Shown: one piece after another, positions 1 through 13,827 of the stretch
Numbering within the stretch: the first letter of the stretch is position 1
How the letters are laid out: the number at the start of each line of letters is the position of its first letter
Assembly (NCBI GenBank): GCA_023159155.1
Contig: JAJNNX010000019.1
Span: 248,001-312,000 of the forward strand
Length of the DNA stretch: 64,000 nucleotides
Source: Ustulina deusta
Lineage: Eukaryota; Ascomycota; Sordariomycetes; Xylariales; Xylariaceae
Direction: 5' to 3'
Notes under the pieces: model-generated
What the model was told of the DNA's origin: nothing
The model's database searches: none
The model's input: the letters and a program-made list of their open reading frames with translations, nothing else
Position numbers and translations under genes: made by a program

Positions 1-645
1 GCTCTCACATGCAGAAGTCGGGTGCGGGCCCAAGTATGTAGGTAGGTATGAGTTGGATCTTTTTGCGCATCGCATCAACAACAGCCCATCCATCCAAGCT
101 CTTGCCCTCTCTCACGCTTCCCACAATTAAAAAAAAACACGAGTACAACGAGAAGCACTCCACACGTCAGTCACGGTGACTTATCGTACATAATTGGTCT
201 CACGTTTACGGGAAGCCGCTTACTTGCTACAATTGGCGTCTACGCCAACCAATCCATTCCCACAGTTGACCCAAACCCGAACTGCAATCCGGGCACTGAG
301 TTGGTTGGATTGTCTGTCTTCTTCTCGAAGCAAATGAGCAGCCAACCGCTCGACCATCTATTGGGCCGTTAAACTCCGCTCCACTACCGTCGTCCAACCT
401 GGTGCGGAGAGAAAACAAACAGAACAGCCCGAAGCCAATTCATCGGCCTCGAGTATAGATTGAAGTAGTTGGGAGTATGCTGCAGCCAGGTGAGCGAGCA
501 TGATTTTTTTCCTTGACATCTGCATTCTTCAACGCCGCAATAGGTAACCCCATGTCTTGCCACGAGCCTCGTGCACATCCCGCCCCGCTCGGCCGTCCAA
601 ACCCCTTAGGAATGTTGCGAGAGCTTACCTTGACGCCCCGGCTAG
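1..645. other. 5' flank of the DH-PH gene, no gene seen
   Basis: I see no convincing coding region here. A TAGGTAGG-type motif lies near position 39-47. An in-frame TAG sits immediately before the ATG at 646, so the downstream reading frame does not extend further left unless an intron acceptor is used at that AG. This stretch probably holds promoter and 5' UTR. Confidence 0.5.
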
Positions 646-3600
646 ATGACAACCCCGAGCCCAGCCGACGGAGAAACTGACCCCTCGGGTCTCCAGTCCT
701 CTCAGTCTGATGCCATCAGTACTGACGCAAGCAATGCCGTGGACGCCGACGCCGCTCCGGCAACCGGCGAAAATGGCACGCCCAAGAAAACGACCCCTAC
801 CGCCCGTCGTCGAGCGACGACGATAAAACCACCCCCTACGCTTCTACACGACTTCCTGCTCGGCCGTCCATCACCAGCTCGTGTCGCTGCAGACAAAAAG
901 GCGGCGAAAGAAGCGATCCGACAACGGCGAATGAGCCTCGAAGCAGTCAAACAAGAGATGCGGGAAGCCACCGTGCAGCGAATCCAAGCTCCTGGAGGCG
1001 TCCGCGATAGAGTTACGAAATGGCAGCAAGTAAACGCGGCAGCAATGGCTCGGGCCGATCCACTTGCTCCCCCAAGCGAGCCTAGCGAAGTCAATGTACG
1101 GGTAGAGGAGCAGAGCGTTACCGAGGAGGATCGTGTAAGGATCAAGATGCGCCAAAAGAAAAGGCCGCCGTTAAACGTGCCGCCTATCACACCAAGCGCG
1201 GAAGGGGACGAATCCAAAAAGGGGGACCAGAAAAAGGCCGCGCCCGCGAGCCCGCCTAAGAAGCGCGTCGTGAGCGACACAAACTGGGTCAAGAGTCACA
1301 AGTCAGAGAGCCCCTCAAGAAATGCCACGCCGAAGGAAAAACACGGTGAGGGTAGCGGCTCTCCTCTCCCGAAGGATTTCCTGTCGCGGCCCAACCCAAA
1401 TCCGCCGGTTTCCCAAAAGATTCAAGAGTGGGCGAGTAGAGTGGAAATCCCAGATGAACCGCGCAAACGCTCTTACGCACCAAGATCAGTTAGTAGTAGG
1501 CCGGCCGGAAATAGTGATGGAATACGTGTAAAGTCCATACCCAGCGAAATCCCAAGCGAAAGCGATGTCCACAGCGCCGGAGTCTCTGGATCTCAGAAGT
1601 CAAGGACAATTGAAGACGATGGTATCCGTGTCAAACCTCTTCGTTTGAACGAAACACATGGAAATGACAAGAAGGCGAAGCCTCAGACAAGGACTCTTCC
1701 TGACGACGGGATTCGAGTCCGACCCATTCGCCCAGCGTCGAGGGACTCCAGCACTGTTCGAGCGACCTCAGCCCGGACTTCAAGGGTGGCAAGTCCCAGC
1801 GCAACGAACATCTCTCGTCGTCGATCACGGTCGGCCGGGGTAGAGTCTACAGAAGATTCAGAGTCGGACGAATCTAAAACGCCAACAAAGAAAAGGACGC
1901 CTACAAAAGCCAGCTCCAAGAAGTCATCTAATATCAGACCGAGGCGCGCAAAGAGCGTGGCCGAGACCGGGACTACGATGACCGAGGATGTGTCCAATGG
2001 GGACTCATGGACTAGTGGTTCAGATGACGAGTCGGGCGTCCCATCCAGTATACCACAAAAACCCCTTGCAGATATCCCCTTTGGATATTCTGCTTTTAGT
2101 GAATTAGAACTACCTCGGGGGAGAGGCGGACGTCCAACAGCGAAACCGAAGGCCAACAGACAGTCTAGCTTCAAGGGCGCTACTAACGTCCTGATGAAAG
2201 CGCTGAACGAGGGCAAAAAAATTTTGGCCGAGAAGGTTGATCCTCCAAAACCTGCCGTCAACCAACCACCGAGTATTGAAAATTGGCTGAAAGATACTGT
2301 GGATCCGTTCGTTGATGTGCAAAGTGAAAGCAGTCATGAGCCCCAGAAGAAGTCGGTTGAAAAAGAATGGGAATACGAGCGCAAAGTACGTCGCTCTGCC
2401 TCGTCCTCACGACGCATACCCGCGGATCCCGATGAGGATGGTGATAGTTACCACAAGTCAGATGAATCGAAGCCTACATCGCGGCCTTCGTATGATGACC
2501 CTCATGACGAACCGGTAAAAACTCCGTCACCAGCGGGGCTCAGAAGAAGCCAAGCTACGAGGTCCTCCTCCTCTCCAGGAAAAGTCGGTGCTAAGAGAGG
2601 TCTCAAGGAGAAGATCCGAGACGCCTTTCGTGGAGAGTCTACCGTGCATGTCCCTAACCGATCAGAATACTCTAGCTATGACGAAATAACAGACGATGAG
2701 AGTGACCGAACGGTTGAGTATAAAGAACCCCGGTCTTCTGGCATGAGGCGGAGCCTAACTCCCTCTGACGAAGAAGATTCTTCTATATCAACAGAGTCCA
2801 TAAAACCAAACCCGAACCCTCTCAATACAAAAAGACGACCACCTACGAATGGTCTCCACGAACTTTCAACAATCATTTCCGACGCCGAAACGCTTAGTAC
2901 GCTAGAATCGGAATTATCTTCAAAGGTCTCTGATACAACCATCACCCACACTACGATGACACGGAGTACGGGCTTAACTAGAAGTTCTGCAATTTCCCGT
3001 AAACGAAGTCATAAGCCTGGGCTGAAGAGGCGGCTCACCAAGCACTCTGATTTGGTTTCTGTGCTCTCGTTGCCTGATGACCCCAGAACCCCTAGTCGAA
3101 GCCAAAGTCTTCGTTCTGCCCACAGTGTGAGAAGAGTATCCAATCACCTTCATGACGCCACTGTGGAAAACCTTATACGGGAGTTCGCAAGAGATGAGAA
3201 TTTATATTCGCGAGAACTCAAGACACTTGTAGATGGTGTTATTCCGGTCCTTCTGTCCCAGTTTGTGGAAGGGAAACGCGGTCAGTCGGCGGACCTCTTC
3301 ACATCCCCAAATGGCACACACAAGGATGACCCTCTACCTAAGGCGGTGATGAGCATGGGCATAGTTCTCGAAAAGCTCAAGAATCACCATCGGCGATGCC
3401 CCTTATCCGATATACATAGGCTGCCACAATGGCTCGAAACTGTCACTCCGATATACGGAGATTACCTTGATGTATGGCGCCTAGGATTTCAAGGCATCAT
3501 TGTCAATTTAGCGCCTGCATCGCCGGATGATGAGGATTCGCTCATAGATGCGTTGCCTCGCAACGAGCAAGGTGATATCCTTAATGAACATGGTGATCGT

Positions 3601-6200
3601 ATAGATGTAGCACACCTCTTGAAACGTCCCTTGGTTCGTACGAAATGGATAACCAAGTTCATTAAGGTAGGTATCATCCAGCTCCTTTAGCCGTTGATTA
3701 CATATCTTAACACTAAATATGGTAGGGATATCGGGCTGTTGCAGGCACCCCACAATACGAATCTCTCGCATCAAAGTGGGAAGCACTTCAAGAGAAAGCT
3801 CGCAAAAGACATAAGGAAGAGACCGCGAGGATCGTCGACGACGACGCAAGGAAAACCGATACGAGCCGGGCTCGGGACTTGAAGACCATGGCAACCGCTG
3901 ACAATGTTAGAATTGACCGGTTTCGACAAGTTTATGCCAAAGATTCGTTCTCCCTCGATCTTCGACACTCAAATGGGCAACGGCTCAATTGTCAAGTCGA
4001 GCTCGTCTATAGAGACAACCAACTTTTCAAGTCTGATCCTGGTGATCTTCTTATTAGGGAAATTGGCAGCGGCGGCCGTTCATGGTTGCTATTTGCCCCT
4101 ATTACTGGCAATCATCTTTCCGCACGAAGGGGAGACAACAAGCATCAGTTAGTCGTCATGATAAGAGGCTATAAAGATGAATATTTTGAACTTGTTACTT
4201 TGGCTACGGACAATGAGGAGCAGGTTTCAGATTGGTTGAAGATCCTTGGTAGTAATCCAACACCACCAACTGTCAAGGAAATAGTCGTGTCTGACTCAGG
4301 GGCTCCAACGCTGTCACCAAGCTCTGTGAATCTAGACACGCCGGTAGGTGAAAGAAAACGGTATCCCAAACACTCTCATCCGAAGTCAACTATTCCTTCC
4401 CCCAGTGACCTCGAGAAGGAGAATAAAACATTCAAAAGTCACCACCAACCTCATACTAGTTCGCCAACTAGGCCACCCCCCGCAATTCCATCTTCGGGAA
4501 AAACTGCGACCTCGGATTCTTACACAAAATCTCGACACCCTGTACCAAGTTCTTCGACAGGAAACGCAGAAGAACCGCATGCCCATCTACAGTTGGAGGA
4601 TATAGATTCCGATCTCCCACAGCTCGATGAAGAAACCCCGGACGATACCCATTGTAGGGATGATGGTGCACCACCCCCACCAGTACATCGAAGTTTAGAT
4701 GCAAAGAAATCCCCAGCACTTACACCCCCTGCAGAAACGTATTCTAGTCTTAAGCGACGAAACTCTTCACCTCTCAAGCACGAGTATCATCCCTCTGATG
4801 TCTCGTCTGAGAGCTCTTTCTCCACATCCTCGGAAGATGATTACTCCTACTCCGACGAATCTTCCGATGATGAGCTTGAGGCCGCAGATATGCCTGATGG
4901 TGTTCCTGCTATCAGTATAAAGAGAGAGACCGAATCCTACACGGAATCTGTTATTTCTGGGAGTTCCACAACCCCCACACCTTCTGTATCGGCCTCGCAG
5001 ATGGAGACGTCTAAGCATAGTGTCGCGCAGCCGGAATATCACCTCAAGTCTCTCGCAACAATCTCCTATTGGGACAACAAACACGGATGTTGGAAAGATC
5101 TCTGGCCCGATATATGTTCCATTGTGACAACACCAGGTCTCATCGAAGCTTATCCTTTCCAACGAACACACACTTCCTCAGGTGAGCCTAATCACGAGGG
5201 AGATTGCCCCCTCATTGCGTTGGATCTTACCCCCTTGGTCATGCTACGGACCAGCACAGCCCTCGATCTCGAAATAAGGTCTCCGGTCTTGAGCTATGCT
5301 CGATTGTATCCAAAGGTAAACAAGGTTGAGACTTCATTCTTTCGTTTTCGAGCCCCCTCGCTCCAAGAATGCGAATCTCTGTATATGGCGGTTCATCGTG
5401 CTCGCTTAGACAACGCGAAATACAAGGCCCTTGAAGAGGAGACACGGATCCGGGCTTTTGGACAGAGTCAAGTCGGACAAAATGATGGTGATGGGAGCAG
5501 CCAGCGCCGAAGCTGGTTCGGTCGCAAGAATAGTTACCGTGCTTCAGCCCGAGCGCCATCACAATCTGCAGGCAGCACATCTCACTCCAGTGCATCAGCT
5601 ACCTCATTCCTCAAGAAACTCATGGGGGGCGGTGGCCAATTCAATATTGCCATGTCCTCAGTTCACCGGCAATCTCGATTCGGCAGTGGAGATAACTCGT
5701 TGTATACATCGTCTTCAGGCACGTCGCCCCGTTCACCTTCCGTTAGTGCTGCCAACAGCGGGGCTGTCGCAAAGATGAGCCTCACAACCAACAACCTCAA
5801 GGTCCGGCTACACCTCCTCGTGTCAGCTAGCAAATGGGAGGACTATGGCAACTGCCATCTCGAGGTGACGCGCCCAGACCAGGGAACGCGACAGAATCTG
5901 AGAAAATATCAGGGCATGGAAAAACGAATTATAGTGACCACCATCCCGAAAAAGCCTACAGACGAGGGTACCGTGGTATTAGATATCGTGCTAGGTAGCC
6001 GCTGTTTCTCACGCCTCGGAAGCCGAGGTATTCTGCTTAATGTTTGGGAAGAAGTTCGTGACGAGCGTGGCGAGATGGGTGTCGCTCCGAAGGGGGGAGG
6101 AAGTGGTGGTAATGTTAATAAATGGTGTTTCCAGTGTGTTTCTGTTATGGAGGCAAGTTGGATCTATGGGCTCGTCACGCAGGAGGTTGTTATTGGTTGA
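646..6200 (+). CDS. DH-PH domain protein (RhoGEF-like)
   Basis: Two exons, 646..3666 and 3726..6200, encode about 1,831 residues. The 59-bp phase-0 intron starts GTAGGT and ends TAG. Residues 1 to about 830 are disordered, rich in Ser, Pro, Lys and Arg, and contain three short repeats of the type DDGIRV-(K/R)-(P/S). A Dbl-homology-like helical domain starts near residue 837 (ATVENLIREFARDENLYSRE) and runs across the splice junction. A PH-like segment follows (NCQVELVYRDN to SDWLKIL, near residues 1085-1185). The rest is acidic and Ser-rich with a conserved-looking C-terminal domain ending in a WIYGLVT segment. By family knowledge, DH-PH modules load GTP onto Rho GTPases and act in polarity and wall signalling. 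Which GTPase is used here, and whether the DH is active, cannot be told. The two halves appear as separate open frames only because of the intron. Confidence 0.85.
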
Positions 6201-9200
6201 TTTTGATACCCCTTTTCTCTTCTCCTCTTTTCTTCTATCCCAATCTCTTTTTCTTTGATACAAAGCGGCATTTTGCGAGGGCGTAACGGCTTGGCTTTCA
6301 CAAGGGGACATACTCTCCATGTATTACCTTATTTCTTTTGTGTCCTGCAAAGAGCATAGATCATCGACGGCTGAGATATACTGGGCAAACGGTTGCATTT
6401 GAGCGAGCTCCGGGGTTCTGGGACGGTAGCATAGAGCAGACGGAATGGGGTTGGTCAAACGCTCGGATTTGTTATTGCATCTGAAGGAGAACGAAGGGCT
6501 TGATTTCCTTCATTCGTGTTAACCGATCTTGCTTTTCTACGCAGGCATGCGGAAATGGCACCAAGATATACATACGTATAATAATCAAAATAAATATTTA
6601 CCAATTGAGAGTCCTCTTCTAGGAAAATGGTTTACCTCATGCTAGAATTAGGTAATAACCATAACACCCCGCTTGTCGGCCCATGGTAGGTACCGCTGGG
6701 TTGGAAATCCAGAGAGCCACACGCAGTCGGGTCGGTGACGGCGAAATGCACAAACGACCATATAACGACTGAATTTTCTGCAACCATCAAGCCCCCTATA
6801 CCACAGAGAACTCCTCCACCACACCTCAGTTTTCGCCTCGTTTTCAGGCGTCTGCGTTCCGTCGAATCTCGGCCTCTGGCGCACATTCCCGGTTACCAGC
6901 TTATATCGGCTTGATCGTCACCATTCTACACTAACAATAGTGTGTAAGCTCCCCGACCGTCACAGCGGTGAATAGCAACTAACTGCGAGATAGGGATTGA
7001 TCACCCGTATTCGACATTGCAAGGTCGTAGTTGATGAACTGGTGCGAATGATGTTGCACATAGTCGCTCCCAAAGATTCAGTGATCTCCTAACTAAGATC
7101 TCGAAATCGGGTCGCACGCAAGGTCCCGATATGATATCGAGTTTCGCCAATGTTGTCGCGAGCCTTCAGAATTCCCAACTTTAAATTAAGACGCTCTGTC
7201 GATAAGCCATACGCACAATTCACCCCTAAGTTCCTGACACTAGTAAATCTATGAATGCCACCGTATAGTGAAGAGGAAAGGAAAAAGAAAGAGCGTAGTC
7301 TGGGAACTCATGAGTCTATAATTATCTTAGCCGATCTAGCCCATGCTCCGCGCGCATGTCCTCGCTGGGCGGAGTTGCGTCTATCTAATGTACATTGCAT
7401 GAATTCCGAAGGCGTATAATTTTCTCAGCTTCTCTCAACCCAGCGCTTCCGCACCACATCCAGATAAGCGGCACCATCCGAAAACTTGGGCATAAAGTGC
7501 TTGTTTTATGGGTTTAGTGCCGGACGATGGCGTCCTGCGCTATTCGCAGTACGCTAGTCTCTACATTGACAGGGGGTTTTTAAGTTTAACGTTCTTATTT
7601 GTCCTGGTCGTGAAGGGAGTACCTCTGTGAAGACCGGGGTACAGAATTCGGCATTTAGATAGAACTTGGGAATAGTGTACATGTATGTATTACCAAATGG
7701 CGCTCGTGCACATCATGTCAACCAATCAAGGTATCTGTATATCTTGTTTCTAACGACATAAATCACACAGCCGAATACCTATATCCTAACCTAGGTATTC
7801 GTCCGAAGTGCCAAGATGTTTACGTATTCGAGTTCAGCTCAACGTTATTGTAACGGAAAGTTCGGTAAAATGGGACCGGGTTCGGGTGTCTCATACTGTA
7901 GCGCAATGTTCATGAGGTACGGTAGGTAATAAGGACGACTCCGAATTCCGTATTGGCCGGATGATCATTATGCATCTTGCCATGCATTCTAAGACGTCGT
8001 CAAACAGTCACTCGTAACATAGAGTACATGTATAACATAACTTCGTATGCATCGATAAGCTACCTAACCTAACTAGGATTCCTGCTAGGATGAACCAAGT
8101 CACGCCACACTCTAATCACATCTCTCTGTCTTCTTCTCCTCTTTCCAATACACAGAGATCGGCAGTGCACGGGCAGAATGCCTATGAGCTCCACATGAGT
8201 ATTGCTCCACTTGGACGGCTAGAACGTCTCGGCGTAACGCTATCAACGGTTGGTCCATACATCTGTACGCTTGTCATGGCCTATGAAACGAACCTTGGCT
8301 ACATATCGTCAACTACCTACACTACAGCAACACAATTCTTCTCCCCGGCAAGGCCTCTCCTTTTATGCTAGTTTAGTCTAACGTATAGTGAGACTCTGAG
8401 CAGCCCGACCGTTATCGAGGATGTGTAGCTCGAAAGTCTATACAGCACTCTTTGCAAGCATCACTTTCAACTATGTATTCTGCGTTCATAGTGGCTTTTC
8501 GATTAGCTTTTGTTATTAAACTCAGACATATGACTTCTTTTATATTTATAAGAATCAGTTTTTCGGAGCACTTTCCGAAGGTACGAGGGAGGACAGTGTG
8601 TATTTCGTGACCCCATAGAGACCAGCGTATCATTTAAGTACCCCATTTCATCGACAACACCCATGTCCACAACTTGTCGGGAATTTTTAGACTGACGACA
8701 CAGTCGTGATCATCGTCTAACCATGTGTGTGGTTCCTCAGTCACCTCACGCGTCCCCATTCAACTTGCTGCAGCAGAAGGGGGATTGACGAACACCAAAA
8801 CCGCCAGCCGCCCCATCCGGGCGGAGTTGACAACGAAATCAGGCCTCCATATTTTCGATTAAGCTATGTTGTGGGGTAGGTAGGTATATTATTGTGCGTA
8901 TTCCGCAAGTTGCAGAGTGTCGGGTGTTTAGGTTGCCGATCAACAGTATCGACGATGATGCCTGCTCATAAGCGTATGTCTCCGAATTGATGACGGAGAC
9001 GACAACCTGGAATTCCGCCAGTCCAGCCATCCTTACCTAGATAGTACCATCTAGATCTCCTTGTGAACCACCCACTACTACCTATACTACTATCACTACT
9101 ACTTCTACGAGATATTATCACCAGTGCCATTGCAGCGTGCATACGGACTCGGAAACTTCATGAATCCCGGCCTTCATATCGTTCGGGTCCGATCTAATCG

Positions 9201-9582
9201 CCGGCGTTCACGGTTGCCGCCCAGCTTTGATTACGGATACCTGTTCCCAGTCTTGACTACACTCTATTGTACAAGGGGCGAGCGGCGTCGTGGCTCGCGT
9301 CGTGGCAACATAACCCCCGCCTAAACTACCCTGTAGGCGCTACGACAATAACTAACCTGCACTCAGAGCAGTCAAGATATACATATAATGACTTGAGGCC
9401 CCATCTTGCAGTTACAATTCCGAGAGAGACGTTCAGAGCTATACACTCTACTCTAAAATTACGGGGTGTGTTTTCTTTCCCACTCTCCTGTAACTCAAAG
9501 ACACTATCCCGCCGGACGAATAACTTATTCACATACCACCAGCACTTCCCACTCCAGTTGATAAACCGTTGAGACTAGCAGA
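6201..9582. other. 3.4-kb gene-free interval
   Basis: No open frame here shows a recognisable domain, codon pattern or splice structure. The interval is mixed-composition sequence with scattered TACCTA/TAGGTA motifs (for example 8876-8885) and AT-rich patches near 6570-6620. The first few hundred bases are the 3' UTR of the DH-PH gene and the last few hundred the P450 promoter. It could hold old transposon debris, but I found no terminal repeats or transposase fragments. Confidence 0.4.
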
Positions 9583-11847
9583 ATGGGTATAGTTGACCTC
9601 GCCCGAAATGGGCTTGTGCTTGTAAGCTCACCTCCCCCATGGCCGTGGCAGAACGCGAGCAACTTGAAATCACGACTTCGTCTCTTCGAAGAGGAGATAT
9701 AGACTAACGAAGAGGAAAGGGGATTGTGTACATCATAGGACGTATGATGTACAATGTATTCTTACACCCGCTGCGAAAATTCCCCGGTCCCCTTTCTCAT
9801 CGCATGACGGTCCTCCCCCGTATTGCGTGGCAAGTGCGCGGCCGTCTACCGTTCCACGTCTGCGAGCTGCACAAGCGATATGGCCCCGTCGTTCGCATCG
9901 GACCTAACGAGCTGGTCTTTAGCAGCCCTCAAGGTTGGCTTGATATCTATGGCCATAGGAAGGCCGGCGAGGAAGAGTTCCCGAAATTCGAGGGTACTTA
10001 TGACCTATTCCCGCACTTGCCAAAATCAATCATCAACGCAAATCGCCAAGACCACAGCGCGCTGCGACGGCAACTCTCCCACGGCTTTAGTGACCGCTCG
10101 ATGCGCGAACAAGAGCCCATAATCGGCTCATACGTCGACTTGCTCATTTCGCGTCTGAAGGGCGTCGTCGAGAAGAAGAGCAGCCAGAACTTACGGGAGT
10201 GGTATAACTATGCAACCTTCGACATCATTGGCGATCTCAGTTTTGGCGCAGATGGCGGCTTCGGTTGTCTAGAGGGATCCAATTATCACCCCTGGGTCCG
10301 AATTATCGCGGAATCGGTGCGCGAAGCCGGTATATTTCATGGCCTGTATCATCTCGGCGTAATCGCCACAGCGCCGATTGCGTGGGCCAGCAAAATGGGT
10401 ATCCTGGCCGATTCAAAGCATCGCTCTATTGTGTATGAAAAGGTCGGCCAGCGCATGCAAGGTGGCGAACGGCCCGACTTCTTGGAAGGGCTGATTCGCA
10501 GAAAGGACGAACTAAAGCTCGACCAGAGCCACATGGCCATGAACGCCGCGCTGTTAGTTTTGGCTGGCTCTGAAACCACTGCTACTTTATTATCCGGCGC
10601 TACCTATCTGCTTACGGCAAACCCTCAAGTGCTTCGGAAGATAGAGCAAGAAGTTCGGTCTGCTTTTAAGAGTAACGATGAGATAACATTGACAAGTGTT
10701 GGCAATCTGTCTTACGTAAGTCCTAAGAGACCGTATCTACCCCTTTGAAGATCCCTGATCCAATACTGATATAACACACACTGGCGCTCTGATACCGAGA
10801 AACGCCAATATGAGGAGAAATACACTGACTCCTGGTCCTTGCAGATGCTAGCTTGTTTGAATGAATCGCTCCGCCAGTACCCGCCGGTTGTGGGAGGTTT
10901 ACCCCGACGGGTGCCCAAAGGCGGCGCGATGATCGACGGCAACTTTGTGCCGCAGAGTGTAAGTTGCTCGCCATCTGGCTGCCAGCTTTCGACCCTCCCT
11001 AGATTCAAGATATGCGCACTATGCTTCGCTTTCGTGTTCATCTCAGAGGATATACTATTTTTTTGCTGTGCAAAAAAAAGGATGTGTGCGAAAATCGCTA
11101 ATTGCTCGAATCCGATATAGACCATCGTCTCCGTTTTCCAGTGGGCCGTAAACCACGATGAGCAATACTGGACCGAACCTCACAAGTTTGCGCCCGAACG
11201 ATGGTTAAGTGACCCCAAATATAAGGGTGACCAGCTCGGTGAGTAATTGCCCGTGCCCTTGATCGTGCAGCAGGTTCTAGGAGCAGGTTTTGGCCTCCTT
11301 GGCGTAGTGTTTTTCTGCCATGCTCCTAGGGGCTACAGAACCTTGTTTACCTCAAGCATGAAGTGCAGTTACTCATCGCTTATTTTCACAGATGCTATGC
11401 AATCGTTTAGCGTGGGACCACGTAACTGCATTGGTCGAAAGTAAGTTTCACTTCCAGTCTTTTCGCATTTTGTTCCTCTCCTACTTGCCTTTTATACCAT
11501 ACATGTGCCTCGAACCATCACTAGAAGCACTTTTGCATGCCCCTTTTTGTTGATGGGTTCCGGGACTTGCGGATTCCTGGTCGATATCACCGTTTCTGCA
11601 CTGTGGGAGACCATCCGAGCCTTGATTGTGGAAATTATTACATGAAACCGGTATTCCTCGCTAACCTATCATCCGTCATATCCATAGCCTTGCCTATGCC
11701 GAGATGCGATTGATCCTGGCCAAAATCGTTTATAACTTCGACATGAGCCTGGACGATGACAGCCGGAACTGGCTGGGCAACCAAAAAGCCTATACGATTT
11801 GGGATAAACCCCCCCTAAATGTAAATCTCAAGCCCGTTATGTGGTAG
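9583..11847 (+). CDS. Cytochrome P450 (CYP65/isotrichodermin-hydroxylase-like)
   Basis: Six exons (9583..9621, 9720..10715, 10845..10958, 11121..11238, 11392..11440, 11688..11847) encode 491 residues. The first intron has a CTAAC branch point at 9704-9708. All catalytic signatures are present: I-helix A295-G-S-E-T-T300, ExxR at E352-S-L-R355, and a haem loop FSVGPRNCIG with Cys435 as iron ligand. P450s are microsomal haem monooxygenases that need an NADPH reductase. The proline-rich hinge HPLRKFPGP and family style recall CYP65-type secondary-metabolism enzymes. The N-terminal membrane anchor is short, with only about ten hydrophobic residues before the hinge. No polyketide synthase, terpene cyclase or NRPS gene lies nearby, so the substrate is unknown. 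A stop in frame upstream fixes the start. Confidence 0.88.
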
Positions 11848-12577
11848 AGAGGAAGACAGAAGGGGTGACCCGCCACCTCACCTATTATCTACCGATTAAA
11901 ACGGATAAGGCGGGAATAATCAGAAGATCCTACTTCTCCGATTCGAAAACAAGATTGGACTAAGGGGCAAACCCGGAGCGCCCAGGAAACCGAAACGATC
12001 CTTCGACCTACGATGTGGAAAACGAGCTAAACTGCTCGACAACTATGAAACTTCTCAGCAATTTATTCCAGCAATCAATAACTAGGCCTTTCACACGGTT
12101 TCTTGTGCCATATATTCAACTCAACCAGAGTTACTTAATTTCCTTGTTTGTGCATCGATGAAATTAATATTCAAGCTTATACTAGTGGTGTGGTTCCTTT
12201 TCACTGTCTAGCTCTTCGAGGAGTGATTTTGGTGTTTTTCAGGTTAACCATTGGTATTTGGAAACTGTCATCCCGAACAATGAGTTCTAGTATGTGCAGA
12301 CAGACAGCGCGCGGACGACATGGCCAATATCGAAATTGTTTAAGAACATCCCATGGACATTTCTTTGCCAGGATAAAAAGTTTGGAAATGCCGGTGCTAA
12401 AGGAGATAATGACACTGTACTCATGGCTCTATGCATAATTAAGAGAAATAGGCGTCAGCTCTATAACCCCTTTTGCAGATTCATCATCATCACTATCATT
12501 ACCAGCCGTCGAATTCTGAGTCCACCTAGCCGGATCGCCGAGGCGATCGGCAGTCAAGCCAGCCCTACCCGGGTTCC
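11848..12577. other. Convergent 3' region between P450 and DUF2306 genes
   Basis: No coding signal is seen. The stretch serves as the 3' UTR and terminator region of two converging genes. I see no repeats of note. Confidence 0.4.
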
Positions 12578-13827
12578 TCACCCCTGCTTCAAGTGGCGTT
12601 GGTAAGACACATTCCTGGGGTGCTTGTGCTCAGCTGATGTGAGGCGAAGCTATTGAAACGTTAACGAGGTCCATATCTACCCAGTCAGGTTAAACAGGCC
12701 AACGGCTTACGTATAACTCAGCGGCAAAAAGATGAAGTGCTAAGGCCAAATACCCGGCGGGACCAAAGACGACGTTGAATGCGGTACCGACCTCTATGGC
12801 GTTATCTCCGTAGTAATTCGCCCTAACCACAGCGTGCTGGTCTAGGTTTTCGCCGGAGAAGAAAGATGCGCATTCGGGGTAGAACGACATCGTAGCATCT
12901 TGGCCCTTGAGGGTATAGTTGATCTTGTCGCAGGGCTGGGCGAGGTAGTGGCCGCCGATGGACGAGACGATCAAGACACCCACGATCAGACCGATACGAA
13001 GCGTGATGATAACACCGCCCTGTCATTACTCGATATCGGTATGATGTCCTGATGGGGATCATAGAGGAGCACTTACACAGGCCCAGGCGCGAATCATCCA
13101 CGCTCTGTGTTGCTCAATATGCAAGCGCTTGACATGAACGATGGACATGACAAACGAGCCCACAAACGATAGACCTAACAGGCCGACAAAAAGCTGCACA
13201 TCCACTCCGCCTCCTGCCGAACGCCGTGCTATCGCGAGCGCAGCGGCCGTCCCCACGAACGACAGGAGGGTCACGATATACCCGTTGATGCGATGTACGA
13301 GCATGAACTTACGTCGAATGACAGGGACGAATTGGAAACATGCGAGCAAGCTGCCGGGTACCACGGTAGCAAGGTGTAGGATAATGCCGATATGGTAGCG
13401 CCTTTGCTCCGTGTAGTAAAAGCACTCTCCCGGGAGCGCTCCCGTCCTAGGTACGGCGTCCGAATTGCAAAACACTCCCCAGAAGTCCAGATACTTGACT
13501 GTAGGACTCGGGCTTAGTAATAGCCATTTTTGAGCGTGATTTTGCTTCCAAGGACATGATTTTCACTTGAAAAAAAAGAAACAAGCCTTTATATGTATGT
13601 CCTCGAAGTAGCAAAAAAAAAAAAAAAAGGGGGGGGGGGGGGGGAGAAGGGGACGACGACGGCGACATGGAAAATTACTTACGCCGCGCGAGAGAAAATA
13701 CAAAAAGTGCGCCGACGAATATGAACCATAATGTGAAGTTGTAGCCCTTTGCGAACCCGATGGGGTTGTAGATCTTTCGAGCACGCGCTACGAAGGCGTT
13801 CGCGGGCGGTTTAGTCGAGGTCACCAT
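12578..13827 (-). CDS. DUF2306 multi-pass membrane protein
   Basis: Four exons on the minus strand (13827..13683, 13498..13077, 13019..12711, 12649..12578) encode 315 residues. The start is MVTSTKPPANAF, followed by a conserved RKIYNPIGF-(A)-KGYNFTLWFIF helix. Exon 2 supplies the YLDFWGVFC segment, and RINGYIV and EQHRAWMIRAW motifs typical of fungal DUF2306 proteins. The short last exon was found from the donor TAC|GTAAGC and acceptor TTTCAATAG; it restores a family-like tail (LRLTSAEHK to VSYQRHLKQG). About seven to eight hydrophobic segments predict a polytopic membrane protein. The molecular function of the family is unknown. The first intron holds a pure homopolymer tract (A16G16 on the plus strand, 13613-13644). 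The chain is well supported by phase; the biology is not. Confidence 0.85.
13613..13644. repeat. Homopolymer tract A16 followed by G16
   Basis: Sixteen A residues are followed directly by sixteen G residues on the plus strand, inside intron 1 of the DUF2306 gene. In the transcript this reads as C16 then T16, downstream of the donor. Its length makes it prone to replication slippage and to assembly error. Confidence 0.95.

Noticed and set aside
8090..8371. 93-codon plus-strand frame in the first gene-free interval
   Set aside because: No domain, no splice logic and no conserved composition; it is compatible with chance.
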